The position numbers were made by a program, and so were the translations under genes. Under the pieces are notes generated by a model that did no database searches, had not been told where the DNA came from, and was given only the letters and a program-made list of their open reading frames with translations. This document shows positions 21,110 through 31,039 of a stretch of DNA of 64,000 bases, in pieces. The stretch spans positions 1,178,001-1,242,000 of the forward strand of contig CM059203.1 of the NCBI GenBank assembly GCA_030323885.1. Direction: 5' to 3'. The stretch's first letter is position 1, and every line of letters begins with the position of its first letter. Source of the stretch: Branchipolynoe longqiensis (Eukaryota > Annelida > Polychaeta > Phyllodocida > Polynoidae).

Positions 21110-21605
21110 GGTGGATGCAGGTGGTATGGTGACTGGGAGGATGGTATGGTGGGTGGGCATGTGGGTGGGTGGGTGGTATTCTGAGTGGGAGGGTGGTAGG
21201 GGGGGGGGGTTAAGGCGGTTGGGATGGTGGTATTGTGAGTGGGAGGGAGGGAGGGAGGGTCGGAGGGTGGTATAGTTGGAGGGTGGTATGGTGGGTCGGA
21301 GGGTGGTATGATGGGTGGGAGGTAGGGTGGTATGGTGGGAGGGTGAAAGGCTGGGTGGAAGGGAGGTGGGTGGGTGTGAGGGTGGGAGGGTGGGAGGGTG
21401 GGAGGGTAAGTGGTATGGTGGGTGGGTGGGAGGGTGGCATGGTGGGTGGGAGAGTGGAAGGGTGGTATGGTGGGTGTGCGGGTTGATGGGTGGGAGGGTG
21501 AGTGGGAGGGTGGGTGAGTGTGAGGGTGAGTGGAGGTGGAGGGTGGGAGAGTGGTGGGAGGGTGGTATCACGGGTGGGAGTGAGGGAGGTGTGTGGTATA
21601 GTGGG
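21110..21605. repeat. G-rich minisatellite, left block
   Basis: Variable-length units built on GGGTGGTATGGTGGGTGGGA. The purine/G bias on one strand gives long open frames rich in Gly-Trp or Pro-His-Ser. The block stops at the LINE-2 remains and resumes at 22313. G-runs of three or more recur densely, so G-quadruplex formation is possible. Confidence 0.9.
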
Positions 21606-22312
21606 TGGACGGGTGGACCCAACTGTACAAGAACCCGAGAGGAGGATGTTATGGGTGACGGAAACAAGCTGAACTCTGTTCCGGAATTCACCTACTTCGG
21701 AAGCACTATATCAAGTGATGGATGCATTGATGCTGAAATACAGAGGAGGATGGCCAAGGCTAGCGAATCTTTCAGCCGACTATGCCAGAGACTCTGGAAC
21801 AACCACAATGTTTCCATGGGGGTCAAAGACAAGATCTACTGTGCAATTGTGCTATCCACCCTACTATACGGAGCTGAGGGCTGGACAGTGTACAGACCAC
21901 AGGTGAAAAAGCTGCATGCCTTCACGATGCGGGATCTGTGTTCGATCATGAGGCTAACCTGGAAGGACAAAGTGACAAATAAGGAAATACTCGAACGGAC
22001 AGGGCTGCCCTCTATGGAAGATCTTCTGATCAAAAAGAATCTCCGGTTAACTGGACACCTCATGAGGATGTCATCAGACAGGCTACCAAGGCAGATCCTC
22101 TACTCTCAACTGTCTTCTGGTTACAGGAAGAGAGGGTGACCTCATCTCCTGTTCAAGGATACCATGAAGAGAAACCTGAAGCTGAGAGACATTAAGACCG
22201 ACTCATGGACATTAAGACTGACTCACTCTCACAGCAGAGAGCTAAATGGAGAGTGGCTGTCAAGTAATCAAAGCAGTCTTTGTCGCATCGCGACCGACAG
22301 TATGATGATGGG
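21606..22312 (+). pseudogene. LINE-2: C-terminal region of a non-LTR retrotransposon
   Basis: The frame reads through typical C-terminal motifs of RTE/L1-like RT proteins: YFGSTISSDG near 21692, LLYGAEGWT near 21862, WKDKVTNKEILERTG near 21960 and LTGHLMRM near 22047. A TGA at 22137-22139 interrupts KRG-PHLLFKD, where family members have Arg, consistent with a CGA to TGA change. The same frame then continues to CRIATDSMMM at the 3' end, with an ATGATGATGG tail. About 235 codons survive; the polymerase core and endonuclease are missing. The clade is not resolved. Confidence 0.85.
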
Positions 22313-22520
22313 TGGTATGGTGTGTGGATGGGATGGAGGGTGGAAGGGTGGTATGGTGTGTGGATGGAAGGGAGGGTGGGAGGGTGGTATGGTGGGTGGG
22401 TGGGAGGGTGTGGGAGGGTGGTATGGTGGGTGGGAGGGTGGTATGGTGATATGGTGGGTGTGCGGGTTGATGGGTGGCAGGGTGAGTGGGAGAGTGGGTG
22501 GGTGTGCGGGTGAATGGGTG
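22313..22520. repeat. G-rich minisatellite, right block
   Basis: Same GGTGGTATGGTGTGTGGATG-type units as 21110-21605, beginning directly after the ATGATGATG tail of LINE-2. Either LINE-2 landed in the array, or the array on this side grew from the LINE tail. Confidence 0.85.
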
Positions 22521-22774
22521 CCCAACCCGCATGTACGTGGACAGTGCCCCGCATTTAGTGTCTAATCGGCAGACAGGCTGTCGGCTCACATTCCCGTCAC
22601 CTCTCTAATGCGTCCCGACTACGCTACTGAGCAGACGACATTGAGCTGCGCGCCAGTCACTGCCGCCATTTTGTCACTGAGCAAATGACAAGCTAAAACT
22701 ATAGTAAAAGAGGCCGTGTGTAACTGAGTTGTCCCTGGTTATGCTAAGACTTCCGGTACTTGCCAGTAACATCC

Positions 22775-23300
22775 GGTGACACATGTTACATCCAGTGCCT
22801 GCAGGTGACATCCGGTACCCGCAGGTGACATGCAGTATATGTGGTATCCGTAGGTGATATCCGGTACCCGCAAGTGACATGAGGTAGCCCCAGGTGACAT
22901 GTGGTAGCCGCAGGTGACATCCGGTACCCACAGGTGACATCCGGTACCCACAGGTGAATCTGGTAACCTCAGGTGACATCCAGTACCCGCCGGTGAATCT
23001 GGTACCCGCATGTGACATGCAATACCCGTGGGTAACATCTGGTACCCGCATGTGAAAAGCGGTACCCGCAGGTGGCATCTGGTACCCGCAGGTGTCATCT
23101 GGTATCAGCAGGTAACATATGGTTCCTGTAGTTGAAATCTGGTACCCACAGGTGACATGCGGTAACCGCAGGTGACATCTGGTACCCACAGGTGACATGT
23201 TGTACCCGCATGTGACATGTGGTACCCGCAGGTGACATGCGGTACTCATAGGTGACATTCGGTATCTGCAGGTGACATGCGGTAGTCGTAAGTGACGTAA
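22775..23300. repeat. 20-bp minisatellite, about 26 units
   Basis: Unit GGTACCCGCAGGTGACATCC with scattered changes. It passes at 23300-23430 into degenerate TTTACATTGATGATTTGCAT sequence of similar period. Not coding: the period is not a multiple of three and all registers are open. Confidence 0.92.
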
Positions 23301-23429
23301 AAGCTGATTTAATTCATTAATGTTTGTATTCATTATTTGCATTCATGATTTACATTAATGGTTTATATTTGGGGTTTGCATTGATGATTTACATTGATTT
23401 ACATTGAGGATTTACATTGAAGTGGTGTG

Positions 23430-23605
23430 TGCTCAGTGTCATGGATAATGTGACTGAGTGGGATATCACGTCATGGTGCCAGTGGCCTGATTTCCCAGTG
23501 GGGCAACATTATAAAGTCGTCATGAGTGCGCATACACAAGTCAGTACCTGTCCTGATATGACCTTAGATGTTGCGAGGACGTAAAACACCAACAACCAAC
23601 CTCTG
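23430..23605 (+). mobile_element. S1 3' half
   Basis: Starts at GCTCAGTGTCATGGATAATG and runs to the AACACCAACAACCAACC tail. The head and first half are missing. Confidence 0.85.
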
Positions 23606-23699
23606 CCATCCCACCCGGTGGAGAACTGTCTAAATCTTCAGGGTAAAACCGGAACCGGAAATGCACCATTTTGTTTTCGTCCAATTAGAGACATGTGTC

Positions 23700-23880
23700 G
23701 ACGGGACGCCGCGCTCTGCCGGTGTAGTAAGTTCAAAACACTACCCCACAAAAACACTACAGTAGTCTTTTCAACCTGGTTGAAGGTAGGTTCAAAGCAC
23801 TACTGTGGCCACGCTGAAAACACTATCCTTAAGTTCAAAACACTACCTTTAAGTTCAAAACACTACTCTATTTTCTTAGC
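23700..23880 (+). mobile_element. P element, form 1
   Basis: Begins GCCGGTGTAGTAAG and consists of GTTCAAAACACTAC copies in direct and inverted orientation, ending CTACTCTATTTTCTTAG. It is homologous end to end, in opposite orientation, to 59205-59402. The homology extends a little into the GC-rich left flank (GACGCCGCGCTCTGCC). No coding capacity; class unknown. Confidence 0.75.
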
Positions 23881-23914
23881 GAGGGGCAGGATTTGGTAAG
23901 GTGGGTCAGTAGGG

Positions 23915-24225
23915 TTGTTGTTGGTTGTTGTTTTACATCCTAGCATCCTCCAAGGTCATATTAGAATGGGTACCGACTTGTGACAGTGTACACTCATGGG
24001 ACTTTATAGTGCTACCCCACTGAGAGACCAGGCCACCGGCCCGATATCCCACTCAGTCACATTAGCGTGACATTGAGCAAACCTTGCTCTATCCTATTAA
24101 TGCTGAGCACCAGGCTAGGAAGAGACAAGTATCAATTTTTAAGTCATTGGTTTGACTCGACAGGGAACAGGTCTCCCAACCTTCCGCATGCGAGGCCCAC
24201 TCTACCGAAGAGGCCACCGGGTGGG
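23915..24225 (-). mobile_element. S1b SINE, near full length
   Basis: Inverted tail at 23915 (TTGTTGGTTGTTGTTTTACA), full body, and S1b head at 24165-24225 (inverted CACCCGGTGGCCTCTTCGGT, then AGAGTGGGCCTCGC). Confidence 0.85.
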
Positions 24226-24254
24226 GCATTAGGGCGGAGAAGTTTGCTTGTCTT

Positions 24255-24605
24255 TGTTTGTTGTTGTTTAGCATCCTAGCAACATCTAAGCTCAAATCAG
24301 GACACATACCAACTTGTGACAGTGCAGACTCATGGAAACTTTATAGTGCTGCCCCACTGAGAGACCAGGCCAGCAGTACCATGACCTGATATTCCACTCA
24401 GTCACATTATCCTGACACTGAGCCGACCAGTCCTTGCTCTATCATAATAATGCCGAACGCCTGGCTAGGAAGTGACAAGTATCAATTTTTATATCATTGA
24501 TTTGACTCGACCCGAGTTCGAACCCACAAACCCATGGGTTTGGATCCCCCAATCTCTAAAAACAGGAGAGGGATGGTCAACTCATTCTGCCATCCTGTCT
24601 GCTCT
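24255..24605 (-). mobile_element. S1a SINE, full length
   Basis: Inverted copy with head at 24500-24605 (inverted CAGACAGGATGGCAGAATGA, then GTTGACC). A short local duplication around AACCCATGGGTTTGG lies in the B-box region, which reads GGGTTCGAACTCGG. Confidence 0.85.
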
Positions 24606-24609
24606 TCTA

Positions 24610-25610
24610 AGACGTTGTTAAATGCTGCAGCACTATCAGTGTATACTAATAATAGGTGTTAAGTACAGCAGCACTATCAGCATATACTAATATGTTATTA
24701 AACTCTGCAGCACTATGAGCGTATACTAGTAATACGTGGTGCAGATGTGACAGCACTATCAGCATATACTACTAATACATTGTTAAATGCTGCAGCACTA
24801 TCAGTGTATACTAATATGGTGTTAAGCGCCACAGCACTATCAATGTATACTAATATGTTGTTTAACTCCGCAGCACTATTAACGTATACTAATACATGGT
24901 TAGGACGCTGCAGCACTATCAGCGTATAGGCCTACTAGTACTACTAATATGTTGTTAAACTCTGCAGCACTATCAGCGTATACTAATATGTGGTGCAGAT
25001 GCCACAATACTAGTAATACGTGGTGCAGATGCCACAGCACTATCCGCATATACTATTACTACATTGTTAAACACTGCAGCACTATCAGTGTATACTAATA
25101 TGGTGTTAAGCACCAAAGCACTATCAATGTATACTAATATGTTGTTTAACTCCGCAGCACTATTAGCGTAAACTAATACGTGGTCCAGATGCTGCAGCAC
25201 TATCAGTGTATACTAATACGTTGTTAAACGGCGCAGCACTATCAGTGTATACTAATACGTTGTTAAACGGCGCAGCACTATCAGTGTATACTAATACGTT
25301 GTTAAACGGCGCAGCACTATCAGCATATATTAATATGGTTTTAAGTGCCGCATCACTATCAGTGTATACTAATACATGGTGCAGATGCTGCTGCACTATC
25401 AGTGTATAGGCCTACTAGTACTACTAACATATTGTTAAATGCCGCAGTACTATCAGCGTATACTAATATGCGGTTAGACGCCACAGCACTATCAACTTAT
25501 ACTAATACGTGGTTAGACGCCACAGCACTATCAGCATATACTACCAATACATGCTTCAAACATCGCAGTACGGTCAGTGTATACCAATATGTATATGAAT
25601 ACCAATATGT
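24610..25610. repeat. 39-bp minisatellite, about 25 units
   Basis: Unit GCAGCACTATCAGTGTATAC plus TAATACGTTGTTAAACGGC. Three units at about 25224-25340 are nearly identical, showing recent local expansion. A period divisible by three keeps short frames open on both strands. A single related unit occurs inverted at 58165-58190, again beside a P element. Confidence 0.92.
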
Positions 25611-25647
25611 ACATTTTTTGGCACTACAACCTCCACTGCTCTGTCAT

Positions 25648-25795
25648 GATAGTGTTTTGAACTTGGGTAGTGTTTTGAAGGTACATCAGGGTAGTGTTTT
25701 GAACTTAACAGTAGTGTTTTGAACCTAAGTTCAAAACACCACCCTAAGTTCAAAACACTACCGTAGTGTTTTGAACATCCTACACCGGCCGTGCA
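25648..25795 (-). mobile_element. P element, form 2
   Basis: Starts after TGTCATGATAGTGTTTTGAA and ends GAACATCCTACACCGGCC, with about nine copies of GTTCAAAACACTAC or its inverse. It is inverted relative to 57958-58135, which has the same order of spacers (for example the TTAAC spacer and the ATCATGACA end). Confidence 0.75.
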
Positions 25796-25812
25796 CGTGA
25801 CCTGCCCCCGTA

Positions 25813-25841
25813 AATGTCGTCTGCCTGCAGCAGACGACATT
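25813..25841. repeat. perfect 12-bp hairpin
   Basis: AATGTCGTCTGC (25813-25824), loop CTGCA, then GCAGACGACATT (25830-25841). It is the same core as the inverted repeat at 2774-2833. Confidence 0.85.
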
Positions 25842-25904
25842 CGGACTGACAGAGGCGTACCTGGCGGCCGACAAACTCCTCACTGTCTCACCACCTGAGG
25901 AACC

Positions 25905-26360
25905 AGCTCACACGATGGGAGATTGGGGTATCCGAACCCATGCGTTCATGGGTTCGAATTGATACTTGTCGCTTCCTAGCCAGGCGCTTGGTATTATTAG
26001 GATAGGGCAAGGACTGGTTGGATCGGTGTAAGGACAATGTGACTGAGTGGGATATCAGGTCATGGTGCTGGGGCCAAGAAAACACACAGAAAAACTACTA
26101 AAAACGGGCCGTTTTAACGGCGCCGTTACTTCAATGCTGCAGTTCTGCAGCCAGTGACCGCTAGGTCACGAACACCCCACAAATGATCTCCCAGTGGAGC
26201 AGCACTATAAAGTCACCATGAGTGGGCACTGTCACAAGTTGGTACCCGTCCTGATATGACCTTAGATGTTGTTAGGACGTAAAACAATAACAAACAAACA
26301 AACAAACATGAGCCACCCGTCTTGATATGACCGTAGATGTTGTCAGGACGTAAAACCCCA
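25905..26360 (+). mobile_element. S1 SINE carrying a foreign 110-bp insert
   Basis: S1 body from about 25955 (GATACTTGTCGCTTCCTAGC) to 26076 and again from 26187 (TCTCCCAGTGGAGCAGCAC) to the AAAACAATAACAAACAAAC tail. A partial extra 3' end (GATATGACCGTAGATGTTGT) follows at 26313-26360. The tRNA-like head is scrambled around GGGTTCGAATTG. Confidence 0.8.
26077..26186. other. 110-bp insert with three small hairpins
   Basis: Three perfect inverted repeats stand in a row: GCCGTT-TT-AACGGC (26108-26121), GCTGCAG-TT-CTGCAGC (26136-26151) and GTGACC-GCTA-GGTCAC (26154-26169). It interrupts S1 between GGTGCTGG and TCTCCCAGTGG. It matches no other sequence in the window. Confidence 0.6.
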
Positions 26361-26534
26361 ACAACCAACCACACAAGCAACCCTTCTCACTGTTTCGTTA
26401 TAAGCCTGCATCTCAAAGCTGCATAGTCCGATGAGAATATCAAATTTTCAAAACCAAAGCAATTATCTAGATTTGATTATACATATCTAACTTAGACACT
26501 GGAGCTGTTATTAAATATTTTGTAAAAGCTAAGG

Positions 26535-27008
26535 CTCGAATCTGTGGCTGTGTAGGCAGGTTATGGTGAAATCAATACAGACAAAGAGAAAGGGAGAGCA
26601 AAAAGTGTAAATGAAGAGAGAGAGTCAAGCCCTCTGGTTTATTATTTATATGGTTACGTGGGTTCATTGTAGAGTATCACCCCACCCCTTTCCCCCTAAA
26701 GGAAAACAAGCATTCTTGGCCCTACCAATAGGGATCCAGCATTCCTGTTCCCTATAGATACCAGAGGTCTGCCCACCACCACCATGCTATATGGTCCCAT
26801 GACCACCACCAACCTTGACCTTTGAGTGTGGTGATCCCTACCCCAACAGAGGGGTAGGCCCTGAGTGCAGACCTGCCAGCACCACTATGTCTATTTACAT
26901 CCCACTCAGGCACCACCAGCACCTACATATATATACATACATGCACCTGGTCACGTTCACTGATCAGTAATAGAACATTTGCATTTACCCCTTTGCTGTA
27001 TATCGGAA
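26535..27008 (-). mobile_element. R repeat, unclassified
   Basis: Matches 55360-55885 in inverse orientation along its length: CTCGAATCTGTGGCTGTGTA, then CCCTCTGGTTTATTATTTAT, then TGTCTATTTACATCCCACTC and CACCTGGTCACGTTCACTG. It contains TATAAATAATAAACC on its own plus strand, which could be a TATA or poly-A signal. An AATATTTT repeat lies at both joins with K. It may be a solo LTR, but no TG...CA borders are clear. Confidence 0.7.
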
Positions 27009-27052
27009 TATTTTAAGATTTGTTCCAGCACGGAATCTGCGTCAATTTAATA

Positions 27053-27347
27053 TATGTTTGTTTGTTGCCGTTTTGCATCCCATCAACATCTAAGGTCATA
27101 TCAGGACGGGTACCGACTTGTGACAGTGCACACTCATGGCAACTTCATAGTGCTGCCCCAGGCCACCAGCACCATGACCTGATATCCCACTCAGTCACAT
27201 TATCCTGACACTGAGCCAACCAGTCCTTGCCCTATCCTAATAATGCCGAGTGCCTGGGTAGGAAGCGACAAGTATAAATTTTTAAGTCATTGGTTTCACT
27301 CGACATGGGAGACGGACGCTCTAACTCATTCGACCAACCCGTCTGGT
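27053..27347 (-). mobile_element. S1a SINE with 11-bp target duplication, inside K
   Basis: TCAATTTAATA is present at 27042-27052 and 27348-27358. The duplicated sequence belongs to K, so the SINE inserted after K. The body lacks a short block around CACTGGGAGACC, and the B-box region is deleted (ACTCGACATGGGAGACGG). Confidence 0.92.
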
Positions 27348-27597
27348 TCAATTTAATAGAACCTGTTACTGAAGAAGCCTATGAAGTCAAAGTTTTGACT
27401 TGCTTGCCAACATTAATTAAAATGTGGGGAAACAAAATGGTGGCCAAAGAACCTTACAGCATCCTGAAGAGTGTCAATTCTGGGTGGGCGGCCGCAGTGC
27501 ATTTGTGGAACAACAGTACCCATCATGCATTTGTTGTAATCCTCAGCATTTGGCTGGTTCGACCTCAATTGGAACCTGATAACAGTTGACTTCGTTA

Positions 27598-27955
27598 AAG
27601 TGGCTGTCACACCTCGCTGGATTGAGCAATGGACAGAATTGTCTAGTCCCATGGTGAAAAGTATCAAAATGTATTAAAATGTGTCAAAATCTTGCGCTAT
27701 CGGGTCAATGGGTGCTGGACGAATGTACATGAAACGGACATGAAACGGACCTGAAACAGACATGAAACAGACATGAAAAGGACATGAAACAGACAGGAAT
27801 GGAGGAAACAAACTCAAACCGGATAAGAACCATAGAAATCAATCCGGCAGCATCCGTTCCTAGTTTTGTGCATGTTCAAAACTTGTACGGACACAAACCA
27901 AACTTTGTGTGTTTTTTGTCCATTTCCCCCAATCCGCTGAGGTGTGACAGGGCCT
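27598..27955 (+). mobile_element. H1 MITE, Harbinger-like, 358 bp
   Basis: The ends AAGTGGCTGTCACACCTCGC and (inverted) AGGCCCTGTCACACCTCAGC are flanked by TTA at 27595-27597 and 27956-27958. About six (GGACATGAAAC) units lie at 27724-27793. The palindrome AGTTTTG-N8-CAAAACTT is at 27862-27884. Shorter than other H1 copies through loss of the GGATATCAAC block. Confidence 0.92.
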
Positions 27956-27958
27956 TTA

Positions 27959-28417
27959 GCATCTGCAGACGCTGCCACCGGTCACGTGCACAACACGGAA
28001 GACGCCACTTGGTGCGCATGTCTATAGTCGAGACGGGGACTATAAATATTACATTATTGCTTACTCATTGCGGGAACCAGAGTTAAGGTAGCTCGCATCG
28101 ATCACCTTCACTGCATCTATTCAGGTGGGCGGCCTTGAACTTGGCACACGATGTGCCGAGCACTACAGAATTGCCCGCCTCCACCACCATTCCACAAATC
28201 CAGCAACGCCAAAATTTACCCTAGTCTCATTTTCTGTTGCATAACTTGACAGTTTCCTGTAATGACGTCACGGGCCCTTGGTTAAAAAAAAAAAAATGGG
28301 GGGGGGGATGATGCATTTTGTTTACCCTGCCCATAACGGATAAGTGTGTTAACACTAGTCCAATTTGATTCAAATCTTTGGAATTTAGTTATAGTAATAA
28401 TTTAAGTTTTCTTGCAA
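27959..28417. other. unassigned sequence
   Basis: GC-richer start (27960-28150), then a poly-A/poly-G tract at 28285-28310. A TGACGTCA site is at about 28263. No exon or repeat recognised. Confidence 0.45.
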
Positions 28418-28925
28418 GTGTAGTAGTCGGCACTGACCTCTCAGGCAAGGAAACGCATAGACAGGTAGGCGTGGGTAGTGTGTTGATATCAGGGAGCCTA
28501 GGTGGTGTAATGGTTAGCACACTGGCTCGGAATGCAAAGAGATGTGGGTTCGAGTCCCGCTCTAGGCACAATATTTCCCATTTTCATCACCCCCATGACA
28601 CTGGTTGCCGTGACCATGATCCTGTACAAGCTATGCGCTGTATATATGTTGAACCTACACTGTGTATGTATATATGTAAGTGCATTGCCTGTATCTATGT
28701 AATTGTAAGCATTAAAAGACTTACAATTCCAGGGGGACAAGTGTAGTAGTCGGCACTGACCTCTCAGGCAAGGAGCCGCATAGACAGGTAGGCGTGGGTA
28801 GTGTGTTGATATCAGGGAGCCTAGGTGGTGTAATGGTTAGCACACTGGCCCGGAATGCAAAGAGATGTGGGTTCGAGTCCCACTCTAGGCACAATATTTC
28901 CCATTTTCATCACCCCCATGACACT
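28418..28925 (+). mobile_element. S2 two-headed element, well preserved
   Basis: Leader GTGTAGTAGTCGGCACTGAC at 28418. First head at 28494-28566 (GCCTAGGTGGTGTAATGG; B box GGTTCGAGTCC). The linker has GACCATGATCCTGTACAAGC and AAGCATTAAAAGACTTACAA. Leader again at 28739 and second head at 28818-28890, ending CACCCCCATGACAC. Head-to-head spacing is about 324 bp. Confidence 0.9.
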
Positions 28926-29232
28926 TCTTATTATTTTACTATTTTACGTTTAAGGATCACGTGATCCTCATGGGTGAGTCGTGCCTAATTATGTGGTGGT
29001 GTGTTTTTGGTTAATTGTGTCGGTGGAGTGTTGGTAGTGGCGTCCCTGTCATGTTGTGTAGGCGATGATGGTTGAAACGTACAAGGTGGTGTGGCAGACC
29101 TCTGAGCGGAAGTGCGGTGGCGACATCTAACGGGGGCTGGTGTGGGCGCCCCCCCCCCCCCCACACACACAGACACAGGCGACGAGTCACCATCAGCGCT
29201 GGTCTAAGGATGTGTTTACAGTCCAAATGATT
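28926..29232. other. unassigned sequence with a poly-C tract
   Basis: Holds a poly-C run of about 15 bp followed by a short CA repeat at about 29146-29175. No gene seen. Confidence 0.5.
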
Positions 29233-29243
29233 CACACAATAGG

Positions 29244-29588
29244 TTGTTGTTGTTTGTTGTTGTTTTACATCCTAGCAACATCTAAGGTCATATCAGGACA
29301 GGTACCGACTTGTGACTGTGCGCACTCATTGCAACTTTATAGTGCTGTCCCACTGGGAAACCAGGCCGCTGGCACCATGACCTGGTATCCCACTCAGTCA
29401 CATTATCCTGACACTGAGCGCACCAGTCTTTGCCCTGTCCTAATAATGCCGAGCACCTGGCTGGGAACCGACAAGTAATAATGTTTAAGTCATTGATTTG
29501 ACTCGACCAGGGTATGAACCCATGACCCCACGATCTACCAACACGGGAGACGGACGCTCTGACTCAAACGGCCATCCCGTCTGGTCCC
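29244..29588 (-). mobile_element. S1a SINE, full length, with target duplication
   Basis: Bordered by CACACAATAGG (29233-29243) and CACACACTAGG (29589-29599), one mismatch in 11. Inverted copy with TTGTTGTTTTACATCC tail and a complete head CCAGACGGGATGGCCGTTTG at the right. The B box reads GGGTTCATACCCTGG. Confidence 0.92.
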
Positions 29589-29850
29589 CACACACTAGGT
29601 GCACGACCAGATGGAATGTGGTGCCATCTGGTGGAAATGTACGGCATTTCTCATCAGAATGAAGGCCCCCTAGCGGCAGCTCAGCACATCAGCACACTGT
29701 ATGTATATACTGGTATAGCGACTGTCGTAGTTGGTGATTAGTGTAGACGTGATTGGACCGGTTCAGAACCTCACAGAGGCAGTGTGCGGTCGGGTCGCAC
29801 TTCTCTCAGTTGTTGATTTATCACAAATACTTTCAATGCCGACTACTTCG

Positions 29851-30185
29851 TTGGGTGGTTGGTTATTGGGGTTTTGCATCATGGCAACAATTAAGGTCAT
29901 ATTAAGACGGATACCGACTTGTGACAGTGCGCACTCATGGCGAAATGTTAGTGCTGCCTCACTGGCATACCAGGTCGACAGCACCATGGCCTGATATCTC
30001 ACTCAGTCACATTATCCTGATGCTTGGCCAACCAGTCCTTGGCCTATCCTACTAATGCTGAGTGCCTGGCTAGGAAGCACAAGTATCAAATTTTAAGTAA
30101 TTGCTTTGACTCGACCAGGGTTGATTCGAATGCAACGATCTACTAAAGCAGGAGACGGACGCTCAACTTATTCAGTCATCTCATG
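29851..30185 (-). mobile_element. S1a SINE, diverged
   Basis: Inverted tail GGTTGGTTATTGGGGTTTTG at 29853, complete body, decayed head at 30110-30185 (TTCAGTCATCTCATG end). Confidence 0.8.
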
Positions 30186-30289
30186 ATGATGAGACAATGT
30201 CTGATTACTTCAGTGGTGTGCAAGTCTAATTATCGGCCAGTATGAGGTGACCTTTAAACAAACCACACTTCCTGTTTTCTCGGGGTGTA

Positions 30290-30735
30290 ATCGGTTAACA
30301 TGCCCCCGGGCGATTCGGGTCACCCAAGTCGAACACCATGAGTGGAGCTGTCATAAACAAGTGCCATGTGCAAAACGACACGATCCCAGTAACCCACCTC
30401 TTGGCTAGGGTTTGCTCGGAACGATGACATCACATTTGTGCTGGTACCATCCAGCAGGATGGAATGCCTAGCAGTACCAGTCCTACATGAATTTTTTTGG
30501 TAATAACAGAGATTAATGAAATGGAAATATAGCTAAACTATGCAATCATAAAATACTTTAAATCCTATTTTGCTGTAGCTATATCGGTTATTAAATAATT
30601 TTTTTAAGTTTTGGATTAAGCCACCCCAAGCGTGGCGAACCGTATTCGATTATTCGACCCGAGTCTGCAGGATGTGAGCATGCGCCAAAAAGTAGCTTGG
30701 GTGACCCGAGATGATTAATCAATTACGCCCTTGGG
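30290..30735. mobile_element. candidate inverted-repeat element
   Basis: GGGCGATTCGGGTCACCCAA (30308-30327) is answered by the inverted block TTGGGTGACCCGAG near 30698-30711, and CGGTTAACATGCCC faces GGGCGTAATTGATT. The arms are imperfect with unequal spacing and no target duplication was found, so the element call is tentative. Confidence 0.4.
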
Positions 30736-30914
30736 GTCACAATGCCTCAACTAATTGCCTTTCCTGCTGACTCAGCAGTATAGTTCGCCCCCACAACAGC
30801 CGGTGACGTCACCCAGCTAATTATTCTCAAATCGATTGGAAAAGGGCTGCGAAGAATTGCCAATGGGTGACGTCTACAGTAGACCTATCGACGAGTGTCA
30901 CCTGTGGTAGTCAG

Positions 30915-30968
30915 CATCAATATCCGTCCTCATATTAACTTAGATGTTGCTAGGGCGCAAACCTACAA
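30915..30968 (+). mobile_element. S1 3'-end fragment
   Basis: About 50 bp: TATCCGTCCTCATATTAACT, then TAGATGTTGCTAGGGCGCAA and an AACAATAAAG tail. Confidence 0.65.
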
Positions 30969-31039
30969 CAATAAAGAAGCAATGGGATTGGGAATCTATG
31001 TGGCCGTGCACTGATGGTGATGTGCTGTCTGGTGACTTT

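Larger units (their letters stand above)
26410..27420 (+). mobile_element. K MITE with two nested insertions
   Basis: K left end AAGCTGCATAGTCCGATGAG at 26412, running to about 26530. K resumes at about 27010 (TTTTAAGATTTGTTCC) for some 40 bp, then again at 27348 (TCAATTTAATAGAACC) until about 27420, where it is truncated. The gaps are filled by repeat R and an S1a SINE. The left border lacks TTAA (CTCA), probably by mutation. Confidence 0.8.

Noticed and set aside
21002..21691. 229-codon Pro/His/Thr-rich minus-strand frame
   Set aside because: It is the complement of the G-rich minisatellite plus part of LINE-2; composition alone keeps it open.
22775..25610. CRISPR array (regular 20-bp or 39-bp repeats)
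   Set aside because: Units abut each other without unique spacers, and the window is clearly eukaryotic.
26535..27008. R as a proven solo LTR
   Set aside because: TATA and poly-A-like words are present, but TG...CA borders and a 4-6-bp duplication could not be established with only two copies.
28494..28566. A true tRNA gene (GCCTAGG ... CTAGGC acceptor-like ends, box A and B)
   Set aside because: No proper anticodon stem forms between the boxes, and the segment recurs over ten times as part of S2, so it is a tRNA-derived repeat head.
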